From the NCBI GenBank assembly GCA_905183005.1, contig CAJJDO010000160.1, forward strand, positions 165,860 to 229,859: a stretch of DNA of 64,000 nt, written 5' to 3'. Under the pieces are notes generated by a model that saw nothing but the letters and a program-made list of their open reading frames with translations, did not search any database and was not told the origin of the DNA. The DNA is from Paramecium pentaurelia (Eukaryota; Ciliophora; Oligohymenophorea; Peniculida; Parameciidae). The position numbers and the translations under genes were made by a program. Of the stretch, positions 1 to 11,613 are shown in pieces. Position 1 is the stretch's first letter. Every line of letters begins with the position of its first letter.

Positions 1-558
1 TTGATAATAAAGATAAAGAAATAAAATAATAAAAAGACCTAATTCTTAAATTGAAAAGTAAGAAGTAAGATTACAAAAAAAAATGTTAAGAAATTTAATA
101 ATAACATCAATAACATTAACATGATCCATTTCAATAATTATTAGAAATGAGGGCACTTCTATTATAACTAAGAATGACAGCACAAGTTTTGCCACTTCTA
201 CAACAATAATCTAGATTACGATAATATTAAACTCAAGCTATTGATGTAGACAATATGAGTTATGAATAATTGCTATAATTGGAAGAATAGATGGGGTATA
301 TTATAATTGATATTATTTTATAGAACTGTGTCAAATGGTATAGCTAGAGAGGATATCAGAAGAATTCGTAAAAGAGTTATTCAATAAAGTGATAATATCT
401 AAGGAATATGTCCAGTTTGTCAATGCAACATGGAGATAGGTGAAAAGTATCGAAAACTGGGGTGTAACCATTATTACCATTCTAAATGCATCAAAAATTG
501 GTTATTGTAGCATAATAACTGTCCTGTTTGCAAACAGAATGTTGTAATTGCTATTTGA
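1..558 (+). CDS. RING-H2 finger protein, 5' end outside window
   Basis: The reading frame is open from the first bases of the window and ends at TGA 556-558, with one 28-nt intron at 296-323. The N-terminal part is Lys/Gln-rich and probably coiled coil. The C-terminus holds a C3H2C3 RING: CPVC, then CNH-YYH, a Cys, a WL pair and a closing CPVC, in the usual spacing. RING-H2 domains recruit E2 enzymes, so a ubiquitin E3 ligase is likely. There is no transmembrane segment in the visible part. Internal ATGs at 147 and 174 could be starts, but the open frame upstream suggests a truncated gene. The RING call is secure; the substrate is unknown. Confidence 0.85.
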
Positions 559-2580
559 TTATTAAAAAAATGGCTGATTTATTATTCGTTTATTTATTTT
601 CCCCAATCCAGCATAAGGAATATCTTATCCTTTGATATATTCTAATAATTAAGTTTCATTTATCTAACCTCATCAAATTAACTCAAGAAAATTAAGTAAA
701 ATGAATAAAAATATTGCTAAGGGAATACTTATTTATGAATAATACTAATTAGTATTAGTTAATCACATCATTATTAATAAAATATTTTCATTTATAGTAT
801 ATATTTAATTCTAAGAAATATTAGAGGCTTTCCCAACCTTGAGAGGGATTACACTCATTTCAAGGATGGTTGAATTATGAAAGAATTATTAGATATCAGA
901 AAGTTGAGGTGATTATATTGATTGAATATTATCTCATAATCATTTATAATTTCTATTAAAATATATTTAAAAAATCTAATTTATCTAAATTCCTGTTTCC
1001 TTTCAGTGTCAATAATGATCTTCATTAACAAATAGAAGTTTACAATAATATAATGGAGAGAAGAATAAATTCTGATCTGATTACAAATAGATAAATTAAA
1101 TGGACTCGCATCATATTAATCAATGTAATTATATTATGAATATTTAAGTTTTTTGAAATCCTTAGATAACTCTTTAGAAAGAAGAAAATATTAAAATATT
1201 ACAAGACCATTCATTAACAAATGGCTGAAAAAAAATCAATAACAAAACAAAACAAAAATTTACTAATTATGAAAAAAAAGCTCTGTTAGATTTAGAATAA
1301 GATCTTTCTAGAATAAGATAAATTCCTTAATCAATAATCCTTTCTAAGTCTAATAGGATGGATTGATTTAGAAAGAAAAAAAATGAAAATATTAATTTAA
1401 AATAATGCATGTAATCTTTAGTGATGAAATCTCCCGAGGACATAATAATATACCTTTCAAATAAAGGTATTTAAAGAATGATTAAATATTTTGGATAATT
1501 TAAATAAGAAGGGAAACATTAGTACTTTTAAAGGGATTGAGACTAATAATTATTCATCCTATAAACTAATTTAAGAAGATGTATTGCCAAAATTGAACCT
1601 CATCATCTAATCAATTAGACTCATGAAATATTTATCAGTACTTAAAGAAGTTTATCCATTAGACAACTAAACTAAATTAGTCAATTTAAATAGTATTTCA
1701 GCATTTTTAGTGTAATCTAGTATTACTTTATTAAATAATGAAAACTTGTGAGATAATTAAACCTTTCTTTAAATCTCTTTACCAACTTATCTGATAATGC
1801 TTTTAAAAATATGAAAACAAAAATTGGATTAGAATGCATTTTCTTATATATAAACAATTTTAATAAATTCACTAGATCTTTAGTGATCGATTATCCTTAA
1901 TTTTAATCTTATCTAATTAGGTACGGAATAACTACAATAAATTTTCGATGAATATAAAATATACATAAATTTATTCTCAATCACGATACTCAGAGTATGT
2001 TAAATTATAGATTTAGATGAAGATATCTAACTAAGAGTATCAGAGATTTGCTTATGTTAGCTTGCTTAATTTTATCATAATGACATTAGGTTAAAAGATA
2101 GTATTTATAAATCTTATATTTTGATTTTTGTTTCCTTGTTAGCTGACCATAAGTGTAGAAAAGTATTTTATTTTGAAAACTATTACAAATTATTACAACA
2201 AATTTTAATATATAGCCAATTCTTTGAGTATAATATAGTCCTCGGTTATGTACTCTAATTTACTAATATCTTAAAGTTTATAATTGATTCTTTGTATAAT
2301 TTTACACTAAAATCATTTGCTTGATTATTTTTTATTCATACTTTAACTATGGTGATTTATAATATACAAAACCACAGATATAATTAAGTCAAATATTTAA
2401 TTATTTAAAAATAAAGATCTATTTAATTAGATTTTTGTTTAGGTGAACTAGCATAAATATATATTGCATTTTTTATCTCAATTTTCTATCATAAAGGAAT
2501 AGTAAGTTTTATGAAATTTGAAAATGAGGAGTCCTATTTAAATTAATATAATTTTGATGGATTGAACATATATTAAAAAA
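559..2580. other. Two-kilobase tract without a resolvable gene
   Basis: Very AT-rich. Short coding-like stretches occur on the + strand (about 850-1140, 1221-1430 and 1480-1750, the last an 87-codon frame ending at TGA), but they lie in different frames and show no family motif. They may be an eroded gene or a fast-evolving gene whose introns I could not place. Nothing convincing is seen between 1760 and 2580. Confidence 0.3.
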
Positions 2581-3735
2581 TCAAATTGTAAATGCTAACA
2601 TTAGGGCCAAGAACACAAATGCTATTAATTATGATGATGAGCATTCTGGACAGCCATCTTTAGCAAAACCTTAAGCTGAACACTCCTCTTCACATGTAGG
2701 ACATGTTTATTTTCCTTCAGCCTTAATACAAGTGATTTCATCAGTTTCACCTGATACTGGATCATAAGTGGTTTAAACCAAAAGTCTTCTTCCTCCAGCT
2801 TAGGTATCAGATAAAGTAGAGGTAACTCTAATAGTGACTGAACTCCAAGCAATTTCAGCCTTCAATTAAATTATAGCTTATCCTTTTGTATTATTATTAA
2901 CAGAAGTTATTGTTGCTTTCTTATTCAATCCATTACCAGTATACCAAACCTCAGTTCCAGTCAAATAGTAGTTCATACCTGCAGTGGTAACTAATTATTA
3001 TAAAACAAATTGATCATTTAAATGTAAGTCAGGTGTTGCAAATGAAGTACATGTTAAATCAGTACACCATTTTAATATAGTGTCAGCTTTTGCAGTACAG
3101 CTACCTCCATTTACAGCACAATTTATTGTGGATGTCTAACTTAATGGTTTGAATGAAGTGTCTACTGAAGCACCACTTGCTCTATCAACAGTTACTGAGA
3201 ATTCAAAATAAAATGTATATTAGACTTCATTAGTACCTGCAGCATAATAAGCAACAGCATAGTAGCCTTTGTAAATGAATTAATTAGCATTCTTTGTCTA
3301 TACTAATCTAGTTGCTAATTGATCTCCTGGAATAGTAAATGAATAATATCTCCATTATTTTTAGAAATTGTTTGATGGTGTTATGGGTAAATCTGTTACT
3401 TAAACTGGATCAGAATAAGCATTTGAAGTGAATTTCCATAGTTTAAGATCAAGACATGTCTAGGCGGCTGTTTTTCCATCTTCTTAAACAAGGCCAAAAT
3501 ATGTAGGATCATTAAAGAGATCCACATCTGAGTATCTAAGGTTGACCTTGACGTTTGTTGTTCCTGAAACAAACTATACGTCTCCGGTGAAAGCCAATTT
3601 GGTTGCTCCTGTTCCATCAGGATTATTTGCAGTACCGAATTTTTCTGTATACTTATTGCAATTTTGGTCGTTGATACTAAGTCTTTAGCTTAAGCCAAGT
3701 GCCACTAAGAATGATATTATGATTATTGTTTTCAT
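2581..3735 (-). CDS. Surface-protein family member A (secreted, probably GPI-anchored)
   Basis: A single-exon gene of 384 residues starting at the ATG complementary to 3733-3735 and ending at TGA. It opens with a signal peptide (MKTIIIISFLVALGLS), followed by a long Thr/Ser/Asn-rich ectodomain with few cysteines. Near the C-terminus there is a basic GGRRLL stretch, a Cys-rich knot (CPTCEEEC...GCPEC) and a short hydrophobic tail after SSS, as expected for a GPI-attachment signal. At least four further copies occur in this window. I do not recognise a named family, so the role is inferred only from topology: an externally exposed cell-surface or secreted protein. A and D share the same C-terminal cassette, whereas C and E carry another. 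Confidence 0.8.
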
Positions 3736-4977
3736 TTTAATTAAATTAATTCAATACTCTAATTATAAATCAGGTTAAAAACCTATATTTTTAATTTTTT
3801 TTATGCTTTATTCTATTTAAAAAACATTCTATAATCAACGATTTTTTACTTTTTTTCTGAACTTTGACTTTAAAATTTTTGTTTTTAAGATTTTCCTCAC
3901 CATCCAATCCAAATAGAATTTAACTTCATATCAATATTATGATCTCTAAATTTTATATATTTATTATTATATAAAAATTTTTATAATCAATAATCATTTT
4001 ATTTATAAAAAAGTTTCTCTAAGTTTCTCCTATTTTATTCATATAAATAGATAGAATCAATCTGTATTACAGTAATTGATTAACATTTATTAATATTATT
4101 GGCTCCATAAAATTATATAATAATTCTTCATTTTTCTACTATATTATTATTATTTACTATTATAATAAATTAGAAGCAAAATGATATAAAAGAATTTTGT
4201 AGAAAAAATTCTGAGAAAATTTTGTCTTCCTTTAAACTATTAAAATGCAATCAGTAATATAGTAAATATACTTAGAATATGGAAAACAGAAAGTGATAAA
4301 AGGAAAAGAAGGTTTACATAGATGAATTTCAATAATATGTATTAATCATGACAAAAATTTGTTTTTGCCTTTTAACTGTGTTATAAGTATTTGAAAAATC
4401 TACGAATAAAATTTCTAATTTATCACTCTTCTTTTGCTCCTTTTATTGTTTTTTAATAACTTATATAACATTTATTTAAGCTCATTTAAGAGGGTAATCT
4501 AAGTTTACTTAAATAATCCTATTGTTTATTTTGCAAATCTTAACTCAAGAAACTTGAAAAGAGGGTTCAATACAATATCAAGGCAGCATTTATTGAATGG
4601 CATTTTAACCTCTCTTCACATAATTATCTTTTAGTTTATTTGATATCTTATTTTTTTTAATAGATTTGTCTTTAGGCATCATTTTTTATAATTATTAAGT
4701 TTCAATTACCGATAAAGGAGGCAAGGATTTTAATTGTTTAGATTTAAAGTAAGGGCATTTAGAGATGATTTCTAATTAGTTTAAAAAATTAGTTATGCAA
4801 CAGTTCCACATGACAAATCTCAAATTTTTATATATGTTCATAATTCTCGGAAATAAAAATTACAAATTTATATAGAATTAAAATTGATCGTAGTCAAATA
4901 GAATAAAGTATAGAAAAGATTAAAAATTATGTTTTTAGTCTGGTTTATGAATAGATCATGGAATTATATCAATTTAA
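3736..4977. other. Divergent intergenic tract between antigens A and B
   Basis: No supported gene is seen on either strand in these 1.2 kb. The sequence is AT-rich with homopolymer runs and TGAs in all frames. It separates two divergently transcribed family members and should contain both of their promoters. Confidence 0.4.
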
Positions 4978-6096
4978 ATGAAAACCTTAATAATTTTAAC
5001 ATCCTTAATTGCCTTTTGATTAAGCTAAATAGTCAGCGGTATCAATGACCTAATATGCAATAAATATTTAGAAAAATTTGGAACAGCCAATAGTCCTGAT
5101 GGCCCTAAGGCAACAAAATTGGCTTTAACAGGAGATATAGCCTTTGTCTCAGGATCAACAGATGTTAAAATAAACCTAAAATATTCTAATCTGGATCTCA
5201 TTAATGATGACACAAATTCCAGTATTACTTAGGTGGATGGAAAAACAACAACGACCCCATGCCTCGACCTTAAACTATGGAAGTTTACTTCAAATTCTTA
5301 TTCTGATCCAGTTGAAGTTACTGATTTGCCAATAACACCAGATTTCCAAAAATAATGGCGATACTATTCATTCAACATTCCAAAGGCAGATTTAGCAAAA
5401 AGATTATTAAAGACATAAAATACTAATCAATTCATTTACAAAGGCTTTTATGCTATTGCTTATTACGCTGCAGGTACTGATTAAGTTTACTATACTTTCT
5501 ATTTTGAATTCTCTGTGACTGTTGATAGAGCAACTGGTGCTGCAGTAGACACTTCATTTAAACCATTAAGTTAGAAAGCCACAGTAGTTTGTGCTCCAGT
5601 TTTAAAATGGTGTACTGATTTAACATGTACTTCATTTGCAACACCTGATCTACATTTAAATGATCAATTCGTCTTATAATAAGTAGTTACCACTGCAGGT
5701 ATGAACTACTATTTGACTGGAACTGAGGTTTGGTATACTGGTAATGGATTGAATAAGAAAGCAACAATAACTTCTGTGAATAATAATACAAAAGGATAAG
5801 CTATAATTTAATTAAGGGCTGAAATTGCTTGGAGTTCAGTCACTATTAGAGTTACCTCTACTTTATCTGATACCTAAGCTGGAGGAAGAAGACTTTTGGT
5901 TTAAACCACTTATGATCCAGTAACAGGTGAAACTGACGAAATCACTTGTATTAAGGCTGAAGGAAAAGAAATATGTCCTAAATGTGAAGAGGAGTGTTCA
6001 GCTTAAGGTTTTGCTGAAGATGGTTGTCCAGTATGTTCTGATGCTACTTCGAATGGTTATATATTAGCAGGATTCATTACTCTATTAATGTTTTGA
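4978..6096 (+). pseudogene. Surface-protein family member B, interrupted by in-frame TGA
   Basis: The frame from ATG 4978 to TGA 6096 is exactly 373 codons and aligns with the family end to end, but codon 14 (5017-5019) is TGA where paralogues read GGC in the signal peptide. No GT...AG intron can remove it and no nearby ATG replaces the start. About ten codons around the internal Cys pair are also missing in frame (CAPVLKW versus CAPNQACNAKADTILKW in C). The first third is clearly diverged from the other copies while the last half is nearly identical to them. The C-terminus is a hybrid of the A-type Cys knot and the C-type hydrophobic tail. It is either a young pseudogene or a gene needing TGA readthrough. 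Confidence 0.7.
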
Positions 6097-6301
6097 ATCA
6101 TATATATATATATATGTATCTAATACATTTATAATAAAAAAAAATTATTAATTTTGATTTAGTTATCAAAATATAGAATAGTAATTATATAATTTAAGTT
6201 TATTAGTTTTAATATTAAAATGAATCTTGAAACCTTTCTTCTTGATAAAATAAAGATTTGTAAAAGTATAAGAAAATTATGAGAATTAAAAATTAATATG
6301 T

Positions 6302-6479
6302 TCAGGTTTCTCCTTCAGCTGTTTAATCATTTTCTTCTTTTTTTTAAACTCTTCTAAAATATATCCATATTTTAGCTTTTCTATTTCTATACACCTTTGC
6401 AATTTGATGATCTAAATATTATCCTTTATAACTTTTCTATATGACCATATTGTTTCCATTTACTTTATTATTTGTACAC
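6302..6479 (-). pseudogene. MORN-gene 3' remnant
   Basis: Starting at the same stop codon context and following the same 3' flank as the intact MORN gene at 9068-11450, this stretch keeps the C-terminal coding sequence. It has lost an internal block and carries frameshifts before similarity fades near 6480. It converges on the 3' end of antigen B, the same layout as the intact MORN gene has with antigen C. Confidence 0.65.
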
Positions 6480-6615
6480 AACCAACATGTATTATTGATT
6501 TTTTTTAAATAATTTAAATTCTTTTCTAAATCAACATTGTCTTATAAAAAAAATTTACTTGACTAATTGTTAATCCAAAATTGTGGAGTTATAAATAAAT
6601 ATTCTTTCTTCAAAT

Positions 6616-7146
6616 TCAATAATATAGTAACTCTTGCTATTTTAATCTAATTAAACGCTCATAAAGCTTGTAACATAAGTAATTATAGCACACCAAGCCT
6701 TCCTTGTGATTTTGCTTTTTAAACTCTTCCAATATCCTTTATATTGGATTTAGTTAGGGATAATATGGAGGTTAATGTAAGTCACTAACAATCGATAACA
6801 TTTTCTTCACTCTCTTACTTTTATAAATCGCTGTCTATTATCTGAAATAAGCTGGAAGTCCCCTATTTCTCCTAGAATTATTTTTGCATTTCCAACAATT
6901 CAATAATTTACTATTTTTATCAATATAGCTTTCTAATACTTATGGAAATTTATAAAGGTATAACTGGGTTCATTTTCTTAAAAGGAATCATTCTGATAGA
7001 GATAAAAGCGCCCAGATAATAACCATTTCCAAATCTATCACAATACATAGATCTTTATTTAAATATTTTAGAAGGTGGCTTAGTTCAACTATTTCGAAAG
7101 ACACTACTTTCTGCTTTCTTTTAGCTTTTAAAAGGTTTCTTTATTT
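6616..7146 (-). pseudogene. Decayed Tc1/mariner (IS630-like) transposase
   Basis: On the minus strand an open stretch contains DLHQPPYYPQLNPIQR, matching the PPYSPDLNPIE signature that precedes the last catalytic acidic residue of Tc1/mariner DDE transposases. Upstream lie YLGAFIS-like and Y...L-like blocks of the catalytic core, but in two other frames separated by TGAs, so at least two frameshifts are present. The expected final Glu (NPIE) reads Gln, and no terminal inverted repeats were found. It is a transposon fossil, not an active element, located between antigen genes B and C. Confidence 0.6.
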
Positions 7147-7324
7147 TAAATTATAACAAATTTCTTTGTAAACGTTGAAAGAATTATTACTATTTTTATA
7201 AGGTCTTGTATATATATAAGAATAAAACCTATTTTATATATTGAATGATATTAAAATTATCAATTATCATTGTATTTAAAACTAAACTTTCCTTTTCTAA
7301 AGTTTTTAAGTTTGTAGAGTGAAT

Positions 7325-7505
7325 TAACTTACTTAATAAAAAATAAGAAAAAACATTGTTGCAGGAATACCTAGATAATCAGGTTATCCAAAATCTTTCA
7401 GTATGCTTTCTTGAAATTCTTCTTGTTTAAGGAATTCCAAGTGTCACTAAAAAGGATCAAATGCACTGATCGCAAGGAATTCTTTAATCTAAAATACTAA
7501 TATCA
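7325..7505 (-). other. Unidentified coding-like fragment with internal TGA
   Basis: One minus-strand frame reads about 55 codons with protein-like composition (IKEFLAISAFDPFQ, stop, HLEFLKQEEFQES, then DFGQPDYLGIPATM) interrupted once by TGA. The family is not recognised. It could be a remnant of a gene displaced by expansion of the antigen array. Confidence 0.25.
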
Positions 7506-7702
7506 TGATAAATAAGAAATTAATGAAATATTCATTAGATCAAAATAAAAGAATAAAATAAATTATTAAAGAAATTAATTTATATATTTGATAAGAATTT
7601 AAAAATTTAAATATTATAATTAGTAGAATTATATTTAGTAGAATTATTTTTGTGTTTTTAAATTCACGTAAATGTTTCAGCAAAATCAATAATTTAATTA
7701 AA

Positions 7703-8860
7703 ATGAAAACAATAATCATTGTAGCATTCTTAATGGCACTTGGCTTAAGCTAAAGACTCAGTTTTAACGATCAAAACTGTAACAAATACTTAGAAAAATT
7801 TGGAACAGCCAATAATCCTGATGGAACAGGAGCAACCAAATTGGCCTTTACAGGAGACGTATAGTTTGTTACAGGCACAACAAACGTCAAGGTCAACCTT
7901 AGATACTCAGATGTAGATCTCTTTAATGATGCTACATATTTTGGACTTGTTTAAGAAGATGGAAAGACAGCAGCCACCACATGTCTTGATCTTAAACTTT
8001 GGAAATTCACTTCAAATGCTTATTCTGATCCAGTTTAAGTAACAGATTTACCCATAACACCATCAAACAATTTCTAAAAATAATGGAGATATTATTCATT
8101 TACTATTCCAGGAGATCAATTAGCAACTAGATTAGTATAGACCACTAACAGCGCATAATTCATCTACAAAGGCTACTATGCTGTTGCTTATTATGCTGCA
8201 GGTACTAATGAAGTCTAATATACTTTCTATTTTGAATTCTCAGTCACTGTTGATAGAGCAAGTGGTGCTTCAGTAGACACTTCATTCAAACCATTAAGTT
8301 AGACATCCACATTAGGTTGTGCTCCAAATTAAGCTTGCAATGCAAAAGCTGACACTATATTAAAATGGTGCACTGATTTAAAATGTACCTAATTTTCAAC
8401 ACCTGATCTACATTTGAATGATCAATTTGTTTTATAATAAGTAGTTACCACTGCTGGTATGAACTACTATCTGACTGGAACAGAGGTTTGGTATACTGGT
8501 AATGGATTGAATAAGAAAGCAACGATAATCAGTGTGAATAATAATACAAAAGGATAAGTTATAATTTAATTAAAGGCTGAAATTGCTTGGAGTTCAGTCA
8601 CTATTAGAGTTACCTCTACTTTATCAGATAATTAAACAGGAGGAAGAAGACTTTTGGTTTAAACCACTTATGATCCAGTAACAGGTGAAACTGACGAAAT
8701 CACTTGTATTAAGGCTGAAGGAAAAGAAACATGTCCTACATGTGAAGAGGAAACATAAGCAAATGGATTTTAAAGTAATGATTGCAAGGATAGTCCAGGT
8801 GACAGTTCTTCAAATGGTTACATATTAGCAGGGTTCATTACTCTATTAATGTTGATTTGA
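7703..8860 (+). CDS. Surface-protein family member C (secreted, probably GPI-anchored)
   Basis: A single exon of 385 residues from ATG 7703 to TGA 8860. The signal peptide is MKTIIIVAFLMALGLS. The ectodomain is followed by GGRRLL, then a CPTCEEE block without the A-type Cys knot, and ends DSSSNGYILAGFITLLMLI, a small-residue site plus hydrophobic tail typical of GPI signals. The 50 bp upstream of the ATG closely resemble those of member E (TTTCAG...AATCAATAATTTAATTAAA), so the promoter-proximal region is duplicated with the gene. The 3' end converges on a MORN gene. The function is not known beyond probable surface exposure. Confidence 0.8.
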
Positions 8861-9067
8861 ATTATATATATATCTAAAACAATTATATAAATACAATTTT
8901 ATTAATCTTAGTTTCAATCTCTAAATATATAATAGTAATGGTATAATTTTTGATATAATTTAGATTTGATAGTTTTAATATTAAAATGAATCTTGAAACC
9001 TTTCTTCTTGATAAAATAAAGATTTGTAAAAGAATAAGAAAATTATGAGAATTAAAAATTAATATGT

Positions 9068-9890
9068 TCAGGTTTCTCCTTCAGCTGTTTAATCATTTTC
9101 TCCTTCTATTTTAATTCTTCTACCATTTTCCCATATTCCACCTTTTCTTTCTCCAGTTTCAGTTATAATTACACCTTTTCCATTTTATTTTCCCATAGAC
9201 CATTCTCCTTCATATCTTTTTCCGTTATTCCAAGAAAAGACACCTTGCCCATGTTTTTTATCATCTAAATAATATCCTTTATAACTTTTTCCATCTGGCC
9301 ATATTGTTTCACCATATCCATTCATTTTATTATTTAACCAATTTCCTGTATATATTTTACCATCATTCCATGTATATTTACCAAACCCACTTATTTCATT
9401 ATCTAAAAAATCTCCCTCGTAGATACTATTATCTGCAAATTAAAGTTTTCCCTTTCCATTTTTTTTTCCAAAAGTATACATTCCCTTCATAATTAGAGAT
9501 TTCAATACTTCATATTTAGAGCCATCAGGCCAAACTTCTACTCCTTTTCCATGCTACTAATCATTCAACCACTCGCCTTCGTATTTAGCACCACCAGCAT
9601 GTACATAAGTACCTACTCCATTAGCCATATCATTTGCCCATTAACCTTCATAAATATCTCCATCTCCATGAACTAAAAATGCTAATAATAATGAATATAC
9701 CTAATTTCCCTTTGCCTTCAGCTTTATCAACTTTCCATTCCCCTTGATAAAAACCTCCATCAGCCCAACACTCTAATCAATTTTTCAATATTACATGCAA
9801 TCCAAAGCCATCCCTCATACAATTGAACCACTCCCCTTCATAATAACCTCCATTAAGCATATTTATTCGAGGAAGTTTTTTCCGAATTCC
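9068..9890 (-). CDS. MORN-repeat protein, 5' part lost at gap (copy 1)
   Basis: Same sequence as the complete copy at 10427-11450 as far as the N at 9891, where it stops inside exon 2. Contains the C-terminal MORN repeats (Y-x-G-x-W/F ... G-x-G pattern). Because 8533-9890 recurs without visible change as 9892-11249, this copy and the next are probably the same locus represented twice. Confidence 0.6.
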
Positions 9891-9891
9891 N
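9891..9891. other. Assembly gap (single N)
   Basis: An N joins the 5'-truncated MORN copy 1 to the antigen C 3' fragment. The following bases restart the sequence seen at 8533. Confidence 0.95.
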
Positions 9892-10219
9892 TGTGAATAA
9901 TAATACAAAAGGATAAGTTATAATTTAATTAAAGGCTGAAATTGCTTGGAGTTCAGTCACTATTAGAGTTACCTCTACTTTATCAGATAATTAAACAGGA
10001 GGAAGAAGACTTTTGGTTTAAACCACTTATGATCCAGTAACAGGTGAAACTGACGAAATCACTTGTATTAAGGCTGAAGGAAAAGAAACATGTCCTACAT
10101 GTGAAGAGGAAACATAAGCAAATGGATTTTAAAGTAATGATTGCAAGGATAGTCCAGGTGACAGTTCTTCAAATGGTTACATATTAGCAGGGTTCATTAC
10201 TCTATTAATGTTGATTTGA
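9892..10219 (+). CDS. Antigen C 3' fragment after gap
   Basis: Identical to the last 328 bases of gene C, beginning directly after the N and ending at TGA 10217-10219. It lacks a start, signal peptide and most of the ectodomain. Probably a duplicate representation of gene C, not a separate gene. Confidence 0.5.
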
Positions 10220-10426
10220 ATTATATATATATCTAAAACAATTATATAAATACAATTTTATTAATCTTAGTTTCAATCTCTAAATATATAATAGTAATGG
10301 TATAATTTTTGATATAATTTAGATTTGATAGTTTTAATATTAAAATGAATCTTGAAACCTTTCTTCTTGATAAAATAAAGATTTGTAAAAGAATAAGAAA
10401 ATTATGAGAATTAAAAATTAATATGT

Positions 10427-11450
10427 TCAGGTTTCTCCTTCAGCTGTTTAATCATTTTCTCCTTCTATTTTAATTCTTCTACCATTTTCCCATATTCCAC
10501 CTTTTCTTTCTCCAGTTTCAGTTATAATTACACCTTTTCCATTTTATTTTCCCATAGACCATTCTCCTTCATATCTTTTTCCGTTATTCCAAGAAAAGAC
10601 ACCTTGCCCATGTTTTTTATCATCTAAATAATATCCTTTATAACTTTTTCCATCTGGCCATATTGTTTCACCATATCCATTCATTTTATTATTTAACCAA
10701 TTTCCTGTATATATTTTACCATCATTCCATGTATATTTACCAAACCCACTTATTTCATTATCTAAAAAATCTCCCTCGTAGATACTATTATCTGCAAATT
10801 AAAGTTTTCCCTTTCCATTTTTTTTTCCAAAAGTATACATTCCCTTCATAATTAGAGATTTCAATACTTCATATTTAGAGCCATCAGGCCAAACTTCTAC
10901 TCCTTTTCCATGCTACTAATCATTCAACCACTCGCCTTCGTATTTAGCACCACCAGCATGTACATAAGTACCTACTCCATTAGCCATATCATTTGCCCAT
11001 TAACCTTCATAAATATCTCCATCTCCATGAACTAAAAATGCTAATAATAATGAATATACCTAATTTCCCTTTGCCTTCAGCTTTATCAACTTTCCATTCC
11101 CCTTGATAAAAACCTCCATCAGCCCAACACTCTAATCAATTTTTCAATATTACATGCAATCCAAAGCCATCCCTCATACAATTGAACCACTCCCCTTCAT
11201 AATAACCTCCATTAAGCATATTTATTCGAGGAAGTTTTTTCCGAATTCCTTTCGTACTTTAAACAAGTTATTAAGATTCATCATTGGCTGGTTTATTGTC
11301 CTCTGAATAAGAATATAAAAATCAACCATGAGTAAATGTTTGAGCATCTTATTGTTTTTCTTTATCCAATATTTAGTGTTCGCTCCCTCCTCTTTAAGTC
11401 TATATTTCTTCTTCTCCTAGCTTTTTTGGAATACAATTACAACTACCCAT
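10427..11450 (-). CDS. MORN-repeat protein, complete copy (copy 2)
   Basis: The start is the ATG complementary to 11448-11450 and the stop is TGA at 10427-10429. Four introns of 24, 24, 28 and 24 nt are inferred from the identical + strand copy at 20842. The N-terminus MGSCNC resembles a myristoylation/palmitoylation signal, so membrane tethering is plausible. The rest is a run of MORN repeats (GGYYEGEW, DIYEGQW, SIYEGDF, KIYTGNW, RYEGEW) with G-x-G spacers. Intron 2 must be removed to take out an in-frame TGA and restore the MORN period. MORN proteins bind phospholipid membranes or cytoskeletal partners. It lies 3' of the MFS gene on the same strand and converges on antigen C. Confidence 0.8.
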
Positions 11451-11506
11451 ATAATAATAATAATATATATAAATATATATAGTATACATTACTATTATTA
11501 TATAAT

Positions 11507-11612
11507 TCATTCAGTGTAATTTACACTACTTTACCTTTTACGTTATCTTTCGTTTATTAGCAAATAGACTTAAATGATAAGTGCTAGAAAATTGATTCCA
11601 ACATAAATGTAA
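11507..11612 (-). CDS. MFS transporter 3' fragment before gap
   Basis: Identical to the last exon end of the MFS gene at 12656-14045, cut by the N at 11613. Probably a duplicate representation of that locus. Confidence 0.5.
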
Positions 11613-11613
11613 N
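11613..11613. other. Assembly gap (single N)
   Basis: An N follows the MFS 3' fragment; the next bases restart the sequence seen at 10465. Confidence 0.95.

Larger units (their letters stand above)
8533..11249. repeat. Exact direct repeat across gap 9891 (1358 bp, two units)
   Basis: Bases 8533-9890 and 9892-11249 appear identical by eye (offset 1359). The units carry the antigen C 3' end and most of the MORN gene. The junction is a single N, the form expected when two overlapping contigs are placed side by side without being merged. Confidence 0.8.
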
